In this document: positions 36,423 through 45,184 of the stretch, piece by piece
Layout: every line of letters starts with the position of its first letter
Numbering within the stretch: position 1 is the first letter of the stretch
Assembly (NCBI RefSeq): GCF_021739485.1
Contig: NZ_JAJFNK010000005.1
Location: forward strand, 124,001 to 188,000
From: Alicyclobacillus tolerans
GTDB taxonomy: Bacteria > Bacillota > Bacilli > Alicyclobacillales > Alicyclobacillaceae
DNA length: 64,000 nt
Reading direction: 5' to 3'
Notes under the pieces: model-generated
What the model was told of the DNA's origin: nothing
The model's database searches: none
The model's input: the letters and a program-made list of their open reading frames with translations, nothing else
Program-made: the position numbers and the translations under genes

Positions 36423-36455
36423 ATGGCCTCTGTCCGTTGTGGACGGAGGCCATTT
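36423..36455 (+). terminator. Terminator after dacA-like gene
   Basis: ATGGCCTC/GAGGCCAT stem with inner TCCG/GGA pairing and a short T-run (TTTCC). It lies 28 bases after the stop. Confidence 0.6.
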
Positions 36456-36467
36456 CCAACTTTGGGG

Positions 36468-36650
36468 TCACGTTCTGCTATCGCCAACCAACTCGCTGCG
36501 GTCCGGTTCCGTGGAAGACGAGGTGGAGTTCAGCGCGAGTTTCGACTGACTCGCCAAATAGACGATGACACCAATGCCCACAACGGTCCATGCGCGCAAC
36601 TGTGTATGCAGCCACCCTTGGGGTGCCAAACTCCTGCGATGGACGACCAT
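36468..36650 (-). CDS. Small one-helix protein (weak)
   Basis: A 60-residue frame from ATG 36650 with GAGGGG 9 bases upstream. It has one hydrophobic segment (TVVGIGVIVYLAS) and a Ser/Thr-rich tail. It follows the Sm-like gene with only 36 bases between and would be its downstream partner. No family recognised; could be a chance ORF. Confidence 0.35.
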   Translation of the reverse strand: MVVHRRSLAPQGWLHTQLRAWTVVGIGVIVYLASQSKLALNSTSSSTEPDRSELVGDSRT

Positions 36651-36686
36651 GTGCCCATACCCCTCGCTTCCGTTCACCTCAGTTTC

Positions 36687-36974
36687 TTACCACCACAAGC
36701 CCCACGGCCAAAACGCGGCAACGGCCAACCAAGGGAGGAAAAACAGCGGCCACCAAGCTTCAGATACGTCTGAACCGGATTGAGGCAGTTCGTTTAACAG
36801 CGATGCGTCGCGGCTCTGCGGTCCGGATGCCCGAGCGTTTGCTCCGCCCATTCGCCGCAGGTACAGTCCGCCGTCCGTGACGCTGTGCAAGATGCCGTGA
36901 TGAATGACGCCGTCGCGCGTACGGACGACGACGCGTTGGCCGACATAGGGCATCACATATGCTCTCGTAATCAT
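36687..36974 (-). CDS. Sm-like small protein (copy A)
   Basis: A 95-residue protein: an N-terminal beta-barrel segment (YVGQRVVVRTRDGVIHHGIL) followed by a low-complexity middle and a C-terminal Trp-rich tail ending PWGLWW. The head is like the one in the protein at 39789 (GRPVYAHHMNGTTYYGVL), with matching tail, so the two are distant paralogues. The fold looks like a short Sm/LSm-type barrel with a basic surface. AGGGGGG precedes the ATG. Function unknown; the family is common in spore-forming Bacillales. Confidence 0.62.
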   Translation of the reverse strand: MITRAYVMPYVGQRVVVRTRDGVIHHGILHSVTDGGLYLRRMGGANARASGPQSRDASLLNELPQSGSDVSEAWWPLFFLPWLAVAAFWPWGLWW

Positions 36975-37218
36975 TTGGGTTCACCCCCCCTCTCACTGGA
37001 GGAATGTTCATCCAGTTGGGACTGTGCACGACTTTGGTTTTTTGTCATACCGTTTTTGTTGTAGTCTATGTCACAACCCAGAGGGGGCGAAGCGGTGTCT
37101 GTCCAGGGTCAATCTGCCCGATTATGGGTATTTGGTTCTTACAGTTGAGGGGAATCTTCGCGGACCCAGAGCTCAAAAAACAAAACCGGCTGGGACCGCC
37201 AGCCGGATGAATCAAAAC

Positions 37219-38298
37219 CTACTTGCTTTCGTAAGTGGCATCAATGACCTGAGCCGATTTTGGCTCGTGCCGCTTTGCGATCTTCATGGCCTGCACTAAC
37301 GTTTCGACATCCCGCTGCAATTCGTCACACTGCTTTTCCATAAAGGACCGTTGCTTTTCCAACTTTTGAATGTCTTGTTCCTTTGCGGCGATTTGAGCCA
37401 AAAGCTCTTCCCGCTCCCGGCGAAGCAAACCGACTTCCCGGTTGTTATCCACGATTTCCACACTGGACAGGTACTGAATCAGTTCCTGCTTCGTGATACG
37501 CGGTCGCTGCGTTTCGTCCGTGTCAAGGTTGAGTTCGTCTTGGCGGCCTGCTGCCTCGAGGCTTTCTGTTCTCAACTCCTCAGACGTCCCGGGTAACGGA
37601 GCGTCCTTGACGGAGCCTTGAGTGCCATCCTCTTGTACAAACAGGGGTTTAAGGGCATTTTTCCACCGGTTTTTTGTCACCGAAGCCGTGTGAGTCAACC
37701 ACTCGAGCCCGCTAGACGGTTTCCCCAAACGCCGACTTGCGCCAGCCGAAGTCAGGACGGGTATAACCTCCGTGATCTCGTCCACTTCAAAGTCGCCGTG
37801 CAGCAGAAAGTCATACAGGTTTTCGATACATTCAGGGTGAAAGGCTGTTGAAAAATCGAGATCGGCGCACTCTTCACACACGGCAGTCCCAAGCTTATCG
37901 ATAAATTTTTCTGTAAGACGAACCGTTTTCGGCAATCGATACACGCTGTACCCGCGATTGGTTTCAACGAGTTCCAACTGTCCCTTCGCAACCAGCCTGC
38001 GAGCCGCCAACTCTGCGGCCTCCACATGAAGTCGTTCTGGGCTGACAATCTCACTAATTCGCGCGGTGGCCATGAGCGTTGCTTTGAGGGCTTGTGCAAA
38101 TTGAGCCAAGACAATCGATTCTGCCTCTTCCTCCGTATCTGGCCAATTGGCAATGACAAACCCGTCAGCAGACACCCCGGCGGTCACCAGTTCCATAGCT
38201 TTTTCAGCGGTGACCTCGGCCCCAGACTTCTGGTTGGTCAGAAGCAGGTGAAAGCGGTCCGCCATTTCAATCGCATCGAATCCTCTTAATGTTTTCAC
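37219..38298 (-). CDS. Coiled-coil protein paired with MreB-like actin
   Basis: A 359-residue soluble protein I do not recognise. Residues 1-150 are mixed alpha/beta; a CEEC pair plus a later Cys (EC) around 143-160 could bind zinc. After a charged, low-complexity middle, the C-terminus (~270-340) is a heptad coiled coil (LLRREREELLAQIAAKEQ and MEKQCDELQRDVETLVQ). The GTG at 38298 has GGAGGG 5 bases upstream. It starts 36 bases after the stop of the MreB-like gene and is surely co-transcribed, so it is a candidate filament-binding partner. Confidence 0.78.
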   Translation of the reverse strand: MKTLRGFDAIEMADRFHLLLTNQKSGAEVTAEKAMELVTAGVSADGFVIANWPDTEEEAESIVLAQFAQALKATLMATARISEIVSPERLHVEAAELAARRLVAKGQLELVETNRGYSVYRLPKTVRLTEKFIDKLGTAVCEECADLDFSTAFHPECIENLYDFLLHGDFEVDEITEVIPVLTSAGASRRLGKPSSGLEWLTHTASVTKNRWKNALKPLFVQEDGTQGSVKDAPLPGTSEELRTESLEAAGRQDELNLDTDETQRPRITKQELIQYLSSVEIVDNNREVGLLRREREELLAQIAAKEQDIQKLEKQRSFMEKQCDELQRDVETLVQAMKIAKRHEPKSAQVIDATYESK

Positions 38299-38334
38299 GT
38301 CAGCCCTCCGTTCAGACTTTGATTGCGGACAAAA

Positions 38335-39396
38335 CTACACTCTATCTGATTGGAACAAGTTGGAGACAGACTTCAATTTGGTCGGAAGGTCCGTGACTTT
38401 ACCGAGTGAAGGAAAACGCCCGATCCGGTTGCCGACCCCAGCACCGCGTACGCTGTCTTGATACTGCAGCAACCCGCGAATCGTGGCCGTGTCCGGGTTA
38501 TCCGCCACAAATGCAGGAACTGCGGTCGCCGCCATTAAGGCTGGCACGGCACTGCCTTCGTGGGCTCCCCCACCGGCCAATACAATCCCGCGGTCCATGA
38601 TGTCACCGGCGAGTTCTGGCGGACTCTGTTCAATGGTATGCACAATGAGTTCAATTAAAGCTTGATAGTAAGTTTCCAAAATGTCATCGACCAATTTGCG
38701 CGGGACCTTCAGAGTTCCAGGCAGCCCAGACAGCAAATTGCGCCCTCTGACTTCAAATTCGCTTTGCTCCCTCTCTGTCGCACAGCTTTGTTTCAGGACT
38801 TCGGCGGAGCGCATTCCAATGGCAAATCCATACTCCTTGCGAACACTCTCGACAATGTTTTTATCGAGTGACCGACCTCCGCTTCGAAGGAAGCGGCTCT
38901 CGACAATCCCGCCCATCGAGAGAACAGCGACTTCGGTGACACCTGCACCCAAATTGACTAACAAGCACCCAGAGGGTTCCCCAATCGGCAACCCTGTGCC
39001 GATTGCGGCGGCCACAACCGATTCAAACGTTTCCACTTTTTTCGCGCCCGCAAGGTAACCCGTCTCCTCAAGCGCCCGTTTTTCCACCCCCGTCAAACCA
39101 GACGGGGCAGCAATTGTTAATTCAAATTTCGCTCCAAAGCGATTTTGCTTAAACTGAGCAACGGAGTGTTGCAGGGATGCGACGGCCGCATCCAAATTCC
39201 GGATGACTCCCCCTTCAATCGGGAAGAATACATCTACCCCTGCCGGACTTCGTCCAATGATGTCAAAGGCCTCGCGGCCCACAACCATTTCCCCAGATGG
39301 CATCCGCGCTACGACGTTTGGTTCACTAATGTATTCTTTACGCCCTATGACTCCAACCCTCATGGTTGAAGTGCCGATATCCGCAACAATATGCAT
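38335..39396 (-). CDS. Divergent MreB-like actin
   Basis: A 353-residue actin-fold protein. The MreB layout is kept: phosphate loop 1 (DIGTSTMRVGV), VAIxVGxExKxMLGR equivalents (EPNVVAR ... VGREAFDIIGRSP), phosphate loop 2 (LLVNLGAGVTEVAVLS) and the adenosine region (GIVLAGGGA). It is clearly not the housekeeping MreB, which has longer conserved blocks, and the usual MreC/MreD partners are absent. The ATG at 39396 has GGAGGG 8 bases upstream. With the coiled-coil gene it forms a two-gene operon behind the promoter at 39568-39597. It could be a cytoskeletal or DNA-segregation filament. Confidence 0.82.
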   Translation of the reverse strand: MHIVADIGTSTMRVGVIGRKEYISEPNVVARMPSGEMVVGREAFDIIGRSPAGVDVFFPIEGGVIRNLDAAVASLQHSVAQFKQNRFGAKFELTIAAPSGLTGVEKRALEETGYLAGAKKVETFESVVAAAIGTGLPIGEPSGCLLVNLGAGVTEVAVLSMGGIVESRFLRSGGRSLDKNIVESVRKEYGFAIGMRSAEVLKQSCATEREQSEFEVRGRNLLSGLPGTLKVPRKLVDDILETYYQALIELIVHTIEQSPPELAGDIMDRGIVLAGGGAHEGSAVPALMAATAVPAFVADNPDTATIRGLLQYQDSVRGAGVGNRIGRFPSLGKVTDLPTKLKSVSNLFQSDRV

Positions 39397-39567
39397 CGAT
39401 AAAACCCTCCATCTCTGAAAATTGCCAAAACAAAATCCCGCAGGCCCGGCCCACAGGATGCGTACGTATCAAATACATCGCGGGGCAATAACACTTCACA
39501 CCCATCCCCCACGTAATCTCTCTTTGCCGCTAAAAACGGTTCTATGTATATTGAAATTTTGAGTAGA

Positions 39568-39604
39568 ATTATAGTTTATGATAACCCCTTGCCACAACTG
39601 GCAA
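39568..39604 (-). promoter_or_regulatory. Promoter with overlapping inverted repeat, MreB-like operon
   Basis: On the minus strand TTGTGG (39592-39597), an 18-base spacer, and a perfect TATAAT (39568-39573). The palindrome TTGCCACAACTGGCAA (39589-39604) covers the -35 box and is a candidate operator. A 170-base 5' leader follows; it contains a GC-rich hairpin (39438-39462) and a T-rich stretch that may attenuate. Confidence 0.6.
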
Positions 39605-39788
39605 TTCTCCACGGAAATTGGCGCATGATGGCGAAAAAAAGAGTATAACACCCCTGGATCCCATGCCTAAAGCTCCTGCTGCTTTGTTCTTGCCTACAAA
39701 CTTGGCGTTTGCACGGCGTCAAATGCCCGTTCGGTTCGTCCCGGGGTCACATACCATGCATTGAGCAAACTGACAGGGGGGATTGAAC

Positions 39789-40091
39789 ATGTATCATCCA
39801 CTTTACCCGCTCGCCCGGGGCATGGTGGGTAGGCCCGTGTACGCTCACCACATGAATGGAACGACCTACTACGGTGTGCTGCAGTCCGTCGCACCTCACG
39901 GTGTTTATTTGCTCAATGCACGACGGGTCGCCCTTGCTGGCGCAACCATGCCTGCTGTAAATGGCGAATATGCACTTGCAGAGCAAGTGTCCGACAACGA
40001 CGTTGATTTGGTATATGCGCCAGGAGCCTATTTCGCCTTTGGCGCCTTAACAGGCTTGACTTTAGGCGCCTTAGCATCACCTTGGTGGTAA
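39789..40091 (+). CDS. Sm-like small protein (copy B)
   Basis: A 100-residue protein with the same layout as the protein at 36687: an N-terminal barrel (GRPVYAHHMNGTTYYGVLQSV), a middle segment and a hydrophobic tail ending SPWW. The tail (FAFGALTGLTLGALA) could be a membrane anchor. GGGGGG lies 7 bases before the ATG. Convergent with the MreB-like operon's upstream region and followed by a strong terminator. Function unknown; likely sporulation-related by family distribution, which I infer. Confidence 0.65.
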   Translation: MYHPLYPLARGMVGRPVYAHHMNGTTYYGVLQSVAPHGVYLLNARRVALAGATMPAVNGEYALAEQVSDNDVDLVYAPGAYFAFGALTGLTLGALASPWW

Positions 40092-40114
40092 ATCACCCCG
40101 CATTTTGTGCCAAG

Positions 40115-40153
40115 AGACTGCCCCCTCCGCCTGCGCGGAAGGGGCAGTCTTTG
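40115..40153 (+). terminator. Strong terminator after Sm-like copy B
   Basis: AGACTGCCCCCTCCGC pairs with GCGGAAGGGGCAGTCT followed by TTTGTTT, about 24 bases after the stop. Confidence 0.9.
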
Positions 40154-40288
40154 TTTATCCTGCATCCCCCACTCCATGTGTCCTGCATACCCCATCCCAT
40201 CCGTGTTGTAAATTTGCGGTTGTAATTTCCCTTAATTTGGGCATTCTTAGAGCGAAGTTAGAATCTGGCCTGTGCAAGGAGCGAAAGC

Positions 40289-40978
40289 ATGGATACTACA
40301 GCCCAAAACGTCGAAGAAAACCCCGAAACCAAAACCCAGGAATCCCGTTCCATCTTGCGCATTGGGGACCCTGCCCCACAATTTGAGGCTCCAACCACAA
40401 TGGGTAAAATCAGCCTGTCGGATTACAAAGGCAAATGGGTCGTGTTGTTCTCCCATCCTGCAGATTTTACACCTGTTTGCACAACAGAATTTGCAGCATT
40501 CGCCGAGCGCAACCCGGAGTTTGTCAAACGCAATGTCAGCTTAATAGGTCTGAGCATCGACAGTGTGTACTCTCACTTGTCCTGGGTTCACAACATCCAT
40601 GAAAAGATGGGAATTGAGATTCCATTCCCGGTCATTGCCGACTTAAGTATGGAAGTCGCAAACCTCTACGGAATGATTCATCCAGCCGCAAGTGAGACCT
40701 CTACTGTCCGCTCCGTCTTCGTGATCGACGACAAGCAAATCCTGCGCGCCATCATTTACTATCCGTTAACTTCAGGTCGCAACATGGATGAAATTTTGCG
40801 GTTAATCGACTCGCTGCAGACCGTAGACCAACACCAAGTCGCAACCCCCGCCAATTGGAAACCTGGCGACCCGGTCATTGTTCCGCCCCCACAAACCTAT
40901 GAAGGCCTGCAAAAGCGTCTTCAAGGCGAACAAGGTTACGATTGCGTCGACTGGTATCTGTGCAAAAAAACGCTATAA
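40289..40978 (+). CDS. Peroxiredoxin, archaeal-type with C-terminal cysteines
   Basis: A 229-residue Prx6-type peroxidase with the peroxidatic Cys64 in FTPVCTTEF. The C-terminal arm ends in C219-x5-C225 within YDCVDWYLC, the pattern of archaeal thioredoxin peroxidase ApTPx where these cysteines recycle the enzyme. This differs from the single-Cys copy at 33204. The N-terminal ~20 residues are an added charged tail. AAGGAG precedes the ATG. It is monocistronic between terminators. Confidence 0.94.
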   Translation: MDTTAQNVEENPETKTQESRSILRIGDPAPQFEAPTTMGKISLSDYKGKWVVLFSHPADFTPVCTTEFAAFAERNPEFVKRNVSLIGLSIDSVYSHLSWVHNIHEKMGIEIPFPVIADLSMEVANLYGMIHPAASETSTVRSVFVIDDKQILRAIIYYPLTSGRNMDEILRLIDSLQTVDQHQVATPANWKPGDPVIVPPPQTYEGLQKRLQGEQGYDCVDWYLCKKTL

Positions 40979-40987
40979 AGCGCTTTT

Positions 40988-41027
40988 AAGGGTGTCGCCG
41001 AGAATCCGGGTATCCGGTGACACCCTT
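40988..41027. terminator. Hairpin after second peroxiredoxin
   Basis: AAGGGTGTCGCCG pairs with CGGTGACACCCTT; the T-run is short. It lies between convergent genes and may serve both. Confidence 0.5.
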
Positions 41028-41078
41028 GCGGAAAGTCATGGGTCGTACCAGTTCGCAACGCGCTTTCAAACTGGCGCG

Positions 41079-41897
41079 TTAGGTTCCGGACAAAGTTTTT
41101 ACCTTGTTCGCAATCCAGTGGCCCATTTGCTCCTCACTGGACCTTCGGCGTAGATGACTCTTTCCGGTCCAATCACCCGAAACGACGCCGTCATCAGGGA
41201 TTACGACCGCAGAAACGCCGAGAAATCCAGCGGACCTCAGGGTCAAATCCAGTTCCTTGGGTTCTACAGTCCCAAACAAATCTCTCGCGTCGCTCACCCG
41301 GAGAAACACCCAGGTCGGGAAAGGAAGTAATTCAGTGAACAACTCATCCAAAAAATTCCGGAACCCTGAATTCTGCCCACTCGCGTAGGGGGGAGCGAGT
41401 TCCTTGCGCAGTCGTCCCACATTCAAGTCCAAGGTGATGTACAGCCCTAACCTTCTCGCCATTTGAAGCAGTTCACGGACTACCCGCTGTGGCTGTGTTC
41501 CCGTCATCCAGAGCTCAAAAGACGCGTGAAACCACTGCCAGGTCCCGTTTGCCATCGCCTGCATCAAGGCGAGAACTTTCGGCGACAGGTCTCTTCCCCA
41601 AGGCCCTAAGTCCGTCACGTTCACACCAGTGCCTTGAAGTGCCTTAATCGCATGTGCACCGAACCTATCGGTCCCAAACGGTGCCGCAAGCGTGACAGGG
41701 TTGTCCTGAGCGGCTAAGGCCATGGCTGTCTGGATGCCCTCCCCGCGTACCTGCGAGAACCATTTCGCCGACTCGCAACTTTTGGCATCCGCCGCTCCTT
41801 GGCTCGAGACGACAACCGATTTGCATACAAACCTGAGGCAGGGCTTCCCCAGGACGAGGATCGAAAACTTGTCCTGTGGCAACGGAGAAATATTCAA
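41079..41897 (-). CDS. PfkB-family carbohydrate kinase-like protein, incomplete
   Basis: A protein of about 272 residues with part of the PfkB/ribokinase fold: a GEGIQTAMALA segment in place of the usual GGNxAxxA, followed by FGTDRFG and ITLDLNVGR. The C-terminus lacks the catalytic DTTGAGDAF motif entirely and stops about 50 residues early. Either it is a decaying kinase or a regulatory relative. The TTG at 41897 has AGGGGG 7 bases upstream. No partner genes give a substrate. Confidence 0.65.
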   Translation of the reverse strand: MNISPLPQDKFSILVLGKPCLRFVCKSVVVSSQGAADAKSCESAKWFSQVRGEGIQTAMALAAQDNPVTLAAPFGTDRFGAHAIKALQGTGVNVTDLGPWGRDLSPKVLALMQAMANGTWQWFHASFELWMTGTQPQRVVRELLQMARRLGLYITLDLNVGRLRKELAPPYASGQNSGFRNFLDELFTELLPFPTWVFLRVSDARDLFGTVEPKELDLTLRSAGFLGVSAVVIPDDGVVSGDWTGKSHLRRRSSEEQMGHWIANKVKTLSGT

Positions 41898-42271
41898 CTC
41901 CAATCCCCCTCATCGTGAGTTAAACGCTTTGAGAGCGTAGAAAAGCTTCGTTTACGCGGAAAGTCTTCTACATAGAAACTCTTCGCTGATTATAACAATA
42001 GCAAATACCGGTAACGCGTACGTGGGAACATCGCGTTCGATGTCGAGGTGAAGGGTACGATGACGAAGGTCATGTAGGTGTTGTGAAGCAAAGTCGCGCA
42101 ATGGACGTTAAAGACGAAGGGGCCCCCATCTGGGGCCTCTTCGTCTTCGCGATTTTCTGGGCTGATTTATGATTCCTTGTTTGTAATTCTAAGGTCTTTT
42201 CCAAGAAAGACGCTATGGTCTTTACAAAGCGACTTAAGCCGCTTTACGGCAACACACTTTCAATCCGTCTC
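41898..42271. other. Intergenic region with hairpin, convergent/divergent
   Basis: About 370 bases between the PfkB-like gene's 5' end and the cupredoxin stop. A perfect hairpin at 42111-42147 (AAGACGAAGGGGCCCC/GGGGCCTCTTCGTCTT) probably ends the cupredoxin transcript. No gene is convincing. Confidence 0.45.
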
Positions 42272-43159
42272 TTAGTCGACGACGTGAATGGTACCCATCA
42301 TGTAGCCGGGGTGTGTCATGGAGTAGCTGTCCATGCCGCCATCGCAGGAGAACTCGCAACGCCAAGTGAAGTCTCCGGTCTTGGTCGGGGTGAAGGTGAA
42401 GGTCGTTACAGAAGGACCAGTCGTTTTGCTGGCACCTTTAAATACTTGATTCAGTCCCAAATCTGGTGCGGTCAGGCTGTGCTCACCGGTGTCGTAGTTG
42501 TCCACAGTAACTGTTACGGGGATTCCCTTTTGTACCGTGAAGTCAGCGGGTGAATACGAATCGTGCAGCTTGCCGTCCGCGGATGCAAAACGCACGCCGT
42601 CTTTGATGGTCAAATCGATGTATTGCGTGTTCGTGGAAGGCGGAACCACTGTGATGGTGCCTTGCATATACCCGTTGTGCGTCATCGCCCAGCCGCCGTT
42701 TTGCCCGTCACAAGGGTCCATGCACTGCCATGTGTAGGTACCGACCTTGGTCGGGGTAAAGGTCACCGTGTTTGCGGACGGAACGCCTTTTTTTGTGCTG
42801 CCTTTCACCTGTAGATTCAACCCAAGAGCCGCATTCGTCAGGGTGTGTGTCCCGCCGTCAAAGTTGTAAACCGTCAGTGTTACGGGCACGCCTTGAACAA
42901 CCTTAAAATCTGCTGGGCTGTAAGAGTCATGCAATTTGCCGTCTGGGCCTAAATGAGCTCCCGGCAACACCGTCAAGTCAATCTCTTGCTGTTTGAGTGC
43001 GGTTTGCTGGGTTGTAGTACTGCTCGTATTCGAAGCCGCGGTCGTTTGATTCGCAGTTTGGGTCGGTGCAGTGGATGCACTCGGTGCATTGTTCGCTGTA
43101 CCACATCCGGCGACTACGAGTGCTGATAAAGCAATCGAAGCTAGAATAGTCTTTTTCAT
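42272..43159 (-). CDS. Lipoprotein with two tandem CuA-like cupredoxin domains
   Basis: A 295-residue lipoprotein (lipobox VVAGC, Cys19) followed by an Ala/Thr/Gln linker and two homologous cupredoxin domains (~60-172, ~178-295). Each carries the same ligand-like set: His105, Cys146, Cys150, His161, Met165 in domain 1, and His227, Cys268, Cys272, His283, Met287 in domain 2. The order His, CxxxC, His, Met recalls the dinuclear CuA site of cytochrome oxidase subunit II, but an insertion lengthens the second Cys-to-His distance to 11 residues. It is a candidate extracytoplasmic copper or electron carrier. No oxidase gene lies nearby. Confidence 0.85.
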   Translation of the reverse strand: MKKTILASIALSALVVAGCGTANNAPSASTAPTQTANQTTAASNTSSTTTQQTALKQQEIDLTVLPGAHLGPDGKLHDSYSPADFKVVQGVPVTLTVYNFDGGTHTLTNAALGLNLQVKGSTKKGVPSANTVTFTPTKVGTYTWQCMDPCDGQNGGWAMTHNGYMQGTITVVPPSTNTQYIDLTIKDGVRFASADGKLHDSYSPADFTVQKGIPVTVTVDNYDTGEHSLTAPDLGLNQVFKGASKTTGPSVTTFTFTPTKTGDFTWRCEFSCDGGMDSYSMTHPGYMMGTIHVVD

Positions 43160-43460
43160 CGTTATGACCCCTCTCAGATGTAATGCTCACACTCAGCATT
43201 ATCGAGAATTCGGGGTCTACGTTAAAGGTCAATGCAGACTGTTTTCGGCTCCGGATCTACCATTCTAAAGTAACCCCCAAAAACAGGGATAGATCTACTA
43301 TTTACGATAGAAAGTTGCTCGGTTCATGTGAACTATTTCACTCTTAGTACGATTAGACTAGGCTGGAACATTATCCCAATGATTTCGCCCCAAAACAACC
43401 CAGTAACCGTTGCAAGGACTCCATACCGCCAAGCAACGTAGATGTGCAAAAAACGACGTC

Positions 43461-43512
43461 AAAGAGGCCGTCTCTTTAGCTGCCTTTCAGCAGCTTTGAG
43501 ACGGCCCCTTCT
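43461..43512 (-). terminator. Terminator of the sugar-acid operon
   Basis: GGCCGTCTC and GAGACGGCC pair around an inner GCTGC/GCAGC stem. It follows the aldehyde dehydrogenase stop by about 57 bases on the minus strand. Confidence 0.85.
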
Positions 43513-43568
43513 GTGACTGCACATCCAATCCATTCAACCAGGCAAAAGCCTAGGCAAATTCCGTCGGA

Positions 43569-45005
43569 TTATCCGTAGTAGACCGCACAGGTCTTGGTTT
43601 GGCTGTAGAAGTCCAAAGCTGCCTGTCCTTGCTCGCGGCTGTGCGAACTGGACATTTTCATGCCTCCAAACGGCGCCTGGTATTCGACACCGGCCGTTTC
43701 CTGGTTGATGCGCACCATACCGGCCTCGGCTTCGTCCAAGAACCGCATGCCTTTGGAGATGTCGCCGGTAAAGACAGCGGCGCTCAAGCCGTACACAGTC
43801 TTGTTGCAAAGTGCCAGCGCATCGTCGAAGTTGTCTGCCGGGAGCATCGTCATCATTGGGCCAAAAATTTCTTCCTGAACCAGCGGATGGTCGACGCTTA
43901 CCCCTTCGACCACCAGCGGGGTGATATAGTGGCCGCTGGCCGCTTCGACTTGCAGCTGCCCTTGTGCGATGGTCTGTGCGTCGGATTGCGCCATCTTCAC
44001 ATACGACATCACTTTTTCGTGCTGGTCTGCCGTAGCTACAGGTCCAAGGTACGACTTCGGATCCAACGCAGAGGCAATGTGCATGCGGGCCATTTCATCG
44101 CGAACCGCCTGACTGAACGCTTCGTAGATGCCTTTTTCGACAATGACGCGGCTGGTCGCCGTGCACTTTTGACCAGCCGAGCGGAACGCTCCACTGAGTA
44201 CCGCAGGAACCGTAATCGCCAAGTTTGCGTCATTCAGCACAACCGCTGCGTTCTTGCCGCCCATTTCGGTCTGGTACTTGATGTTGCGGCTGGCTGCTGC
44301 AGCGGCAATCCCCATACCCGTTCCGGTCGATCCGGTGAAACTGACCGCGTCGATTTCCACTTCTTTCAAAAGTACGTCGCCCAAGACGCGTCCTTTGCCC
44401 ACAACGAGGTTTAGCACGCCAGCCGGCAGTCCCGCATCGGCAAACACCTGAGCCACCCGGGTTGCCGTGAGCGAAGCCACTTCAGCGGGCTTCCAGATGA
44501 CCGTGTTACCGCTGATGAGGGCCGGGGCAATCTTCCAAATGGGAATAGCCACAGGGAAGTTCCAAGGCGTAATGATGGCCACAACGCCGAGAGGCACGCG
44601 CTTGGTATATTGAAGAACCTTGTCCTGGCTTGCAGGAATCACCGTGCCGTTCGCCCGGACGCCTTCTGCTGCGTAGTACTTGAGCAGGTTTACGCCGCGC
44701 ATAACCTCGCCTTTCATCTCGGAAATGGGTTTTCCCATCTCGAGGCTGGCGATTCGGGCAACGTCGTCGGCTTGTTGCTCAAGCAACGCAGCCACTTTAT
44801 AAAGGATCTCACCGCGAGCCGGTAAGATGGTTGAAGCCCATTTTCCCAACGCCTGTTTGGCCGCTTGTCCGGCCTGAAGGACGTCAGCCTTGTCAGAAAG
44901 GTGAATCACTCCGGTCTCTTCAGAAACGTTCGACGGGTTTTTAATCACCACTTGCCCAGCGTTTGGCGTTGTCCATTCGCCGCCAATCCAATTGCGAGAT
45001 TCCAT
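43569..45005 (-). CDS. Aldehyde dehydrogenase
   Basis: A 478-residue NAD(P)-dependent aldehyde dehydrogenase. Signature blocks are PWNFPVAIP, the FTGSTGTG loop, catalytic Glu in TEMGGKNA and the nucleophile Cys in GQKCTATSR. Typical length and family of semialdehyde or glycolaldehyde dehydrogenases. The ATG at 45005 has GGAGGG 8 bases upstream. As the last gene of the GntR operon it probably oxidises the aldehyde produced after the dehydratase step; which aldehyde is not shown. Confidence 0.93.
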   Translation of the reverse strand: MESRNWIGGEWTTPNAGQVVIKNPSNVSEETGVIHLSDKADVLQAGQAAKQALGKWASTILPARGEILYKVAALLEQQADDVARIASLEMGKPISEMKGEVMRGVNLLKYYAAEGVRANGTVIPASQDKVLQYTKRVPLGVVAIITPWNFPVAIPIWKIAPALISGNTVIWKPAEVASLTATRVAQVFADAGLPAGVLNLVVGKGRVLGDVLLKEVEIDAVSFTGSTGTGMGIAAAAASRNIKYQTEMGGKNAAVVLNDANLAITVPAVLSGAFRSAGQKCTATSRVIVEKGIYEAFSQAVRDEMARMHIASALDPKSYLGPVATADQHEKVMSYVKMAQSDAQTIAQGQLQVEAASGHYITPLVVEGVSVDHPLVQEEIFGPMMTMLPADNFDDALALCNKTVYGLSAAVFTGDISKGMRFLDEAEAGMVRINQETAGVEYQAPFGGMKMSSSHSREQGQAALDFYSQTKTCAVYYG

Positions 45006-45184
45006 TTCTAATTCCCTCCAGCTCTTCTGTGTTTGTGCAAACTTTTCGCGGAAAAATGAAAACACTATCAAGACATACGATACAACAAACTATAGAGCAA
45101 CGACAACCGGACCGACTCAAACCAACTCCGTCCAATAAATTCCAAGCCGATCCGGTTGGGCCCGATACCTACTTCAACGCCTCT

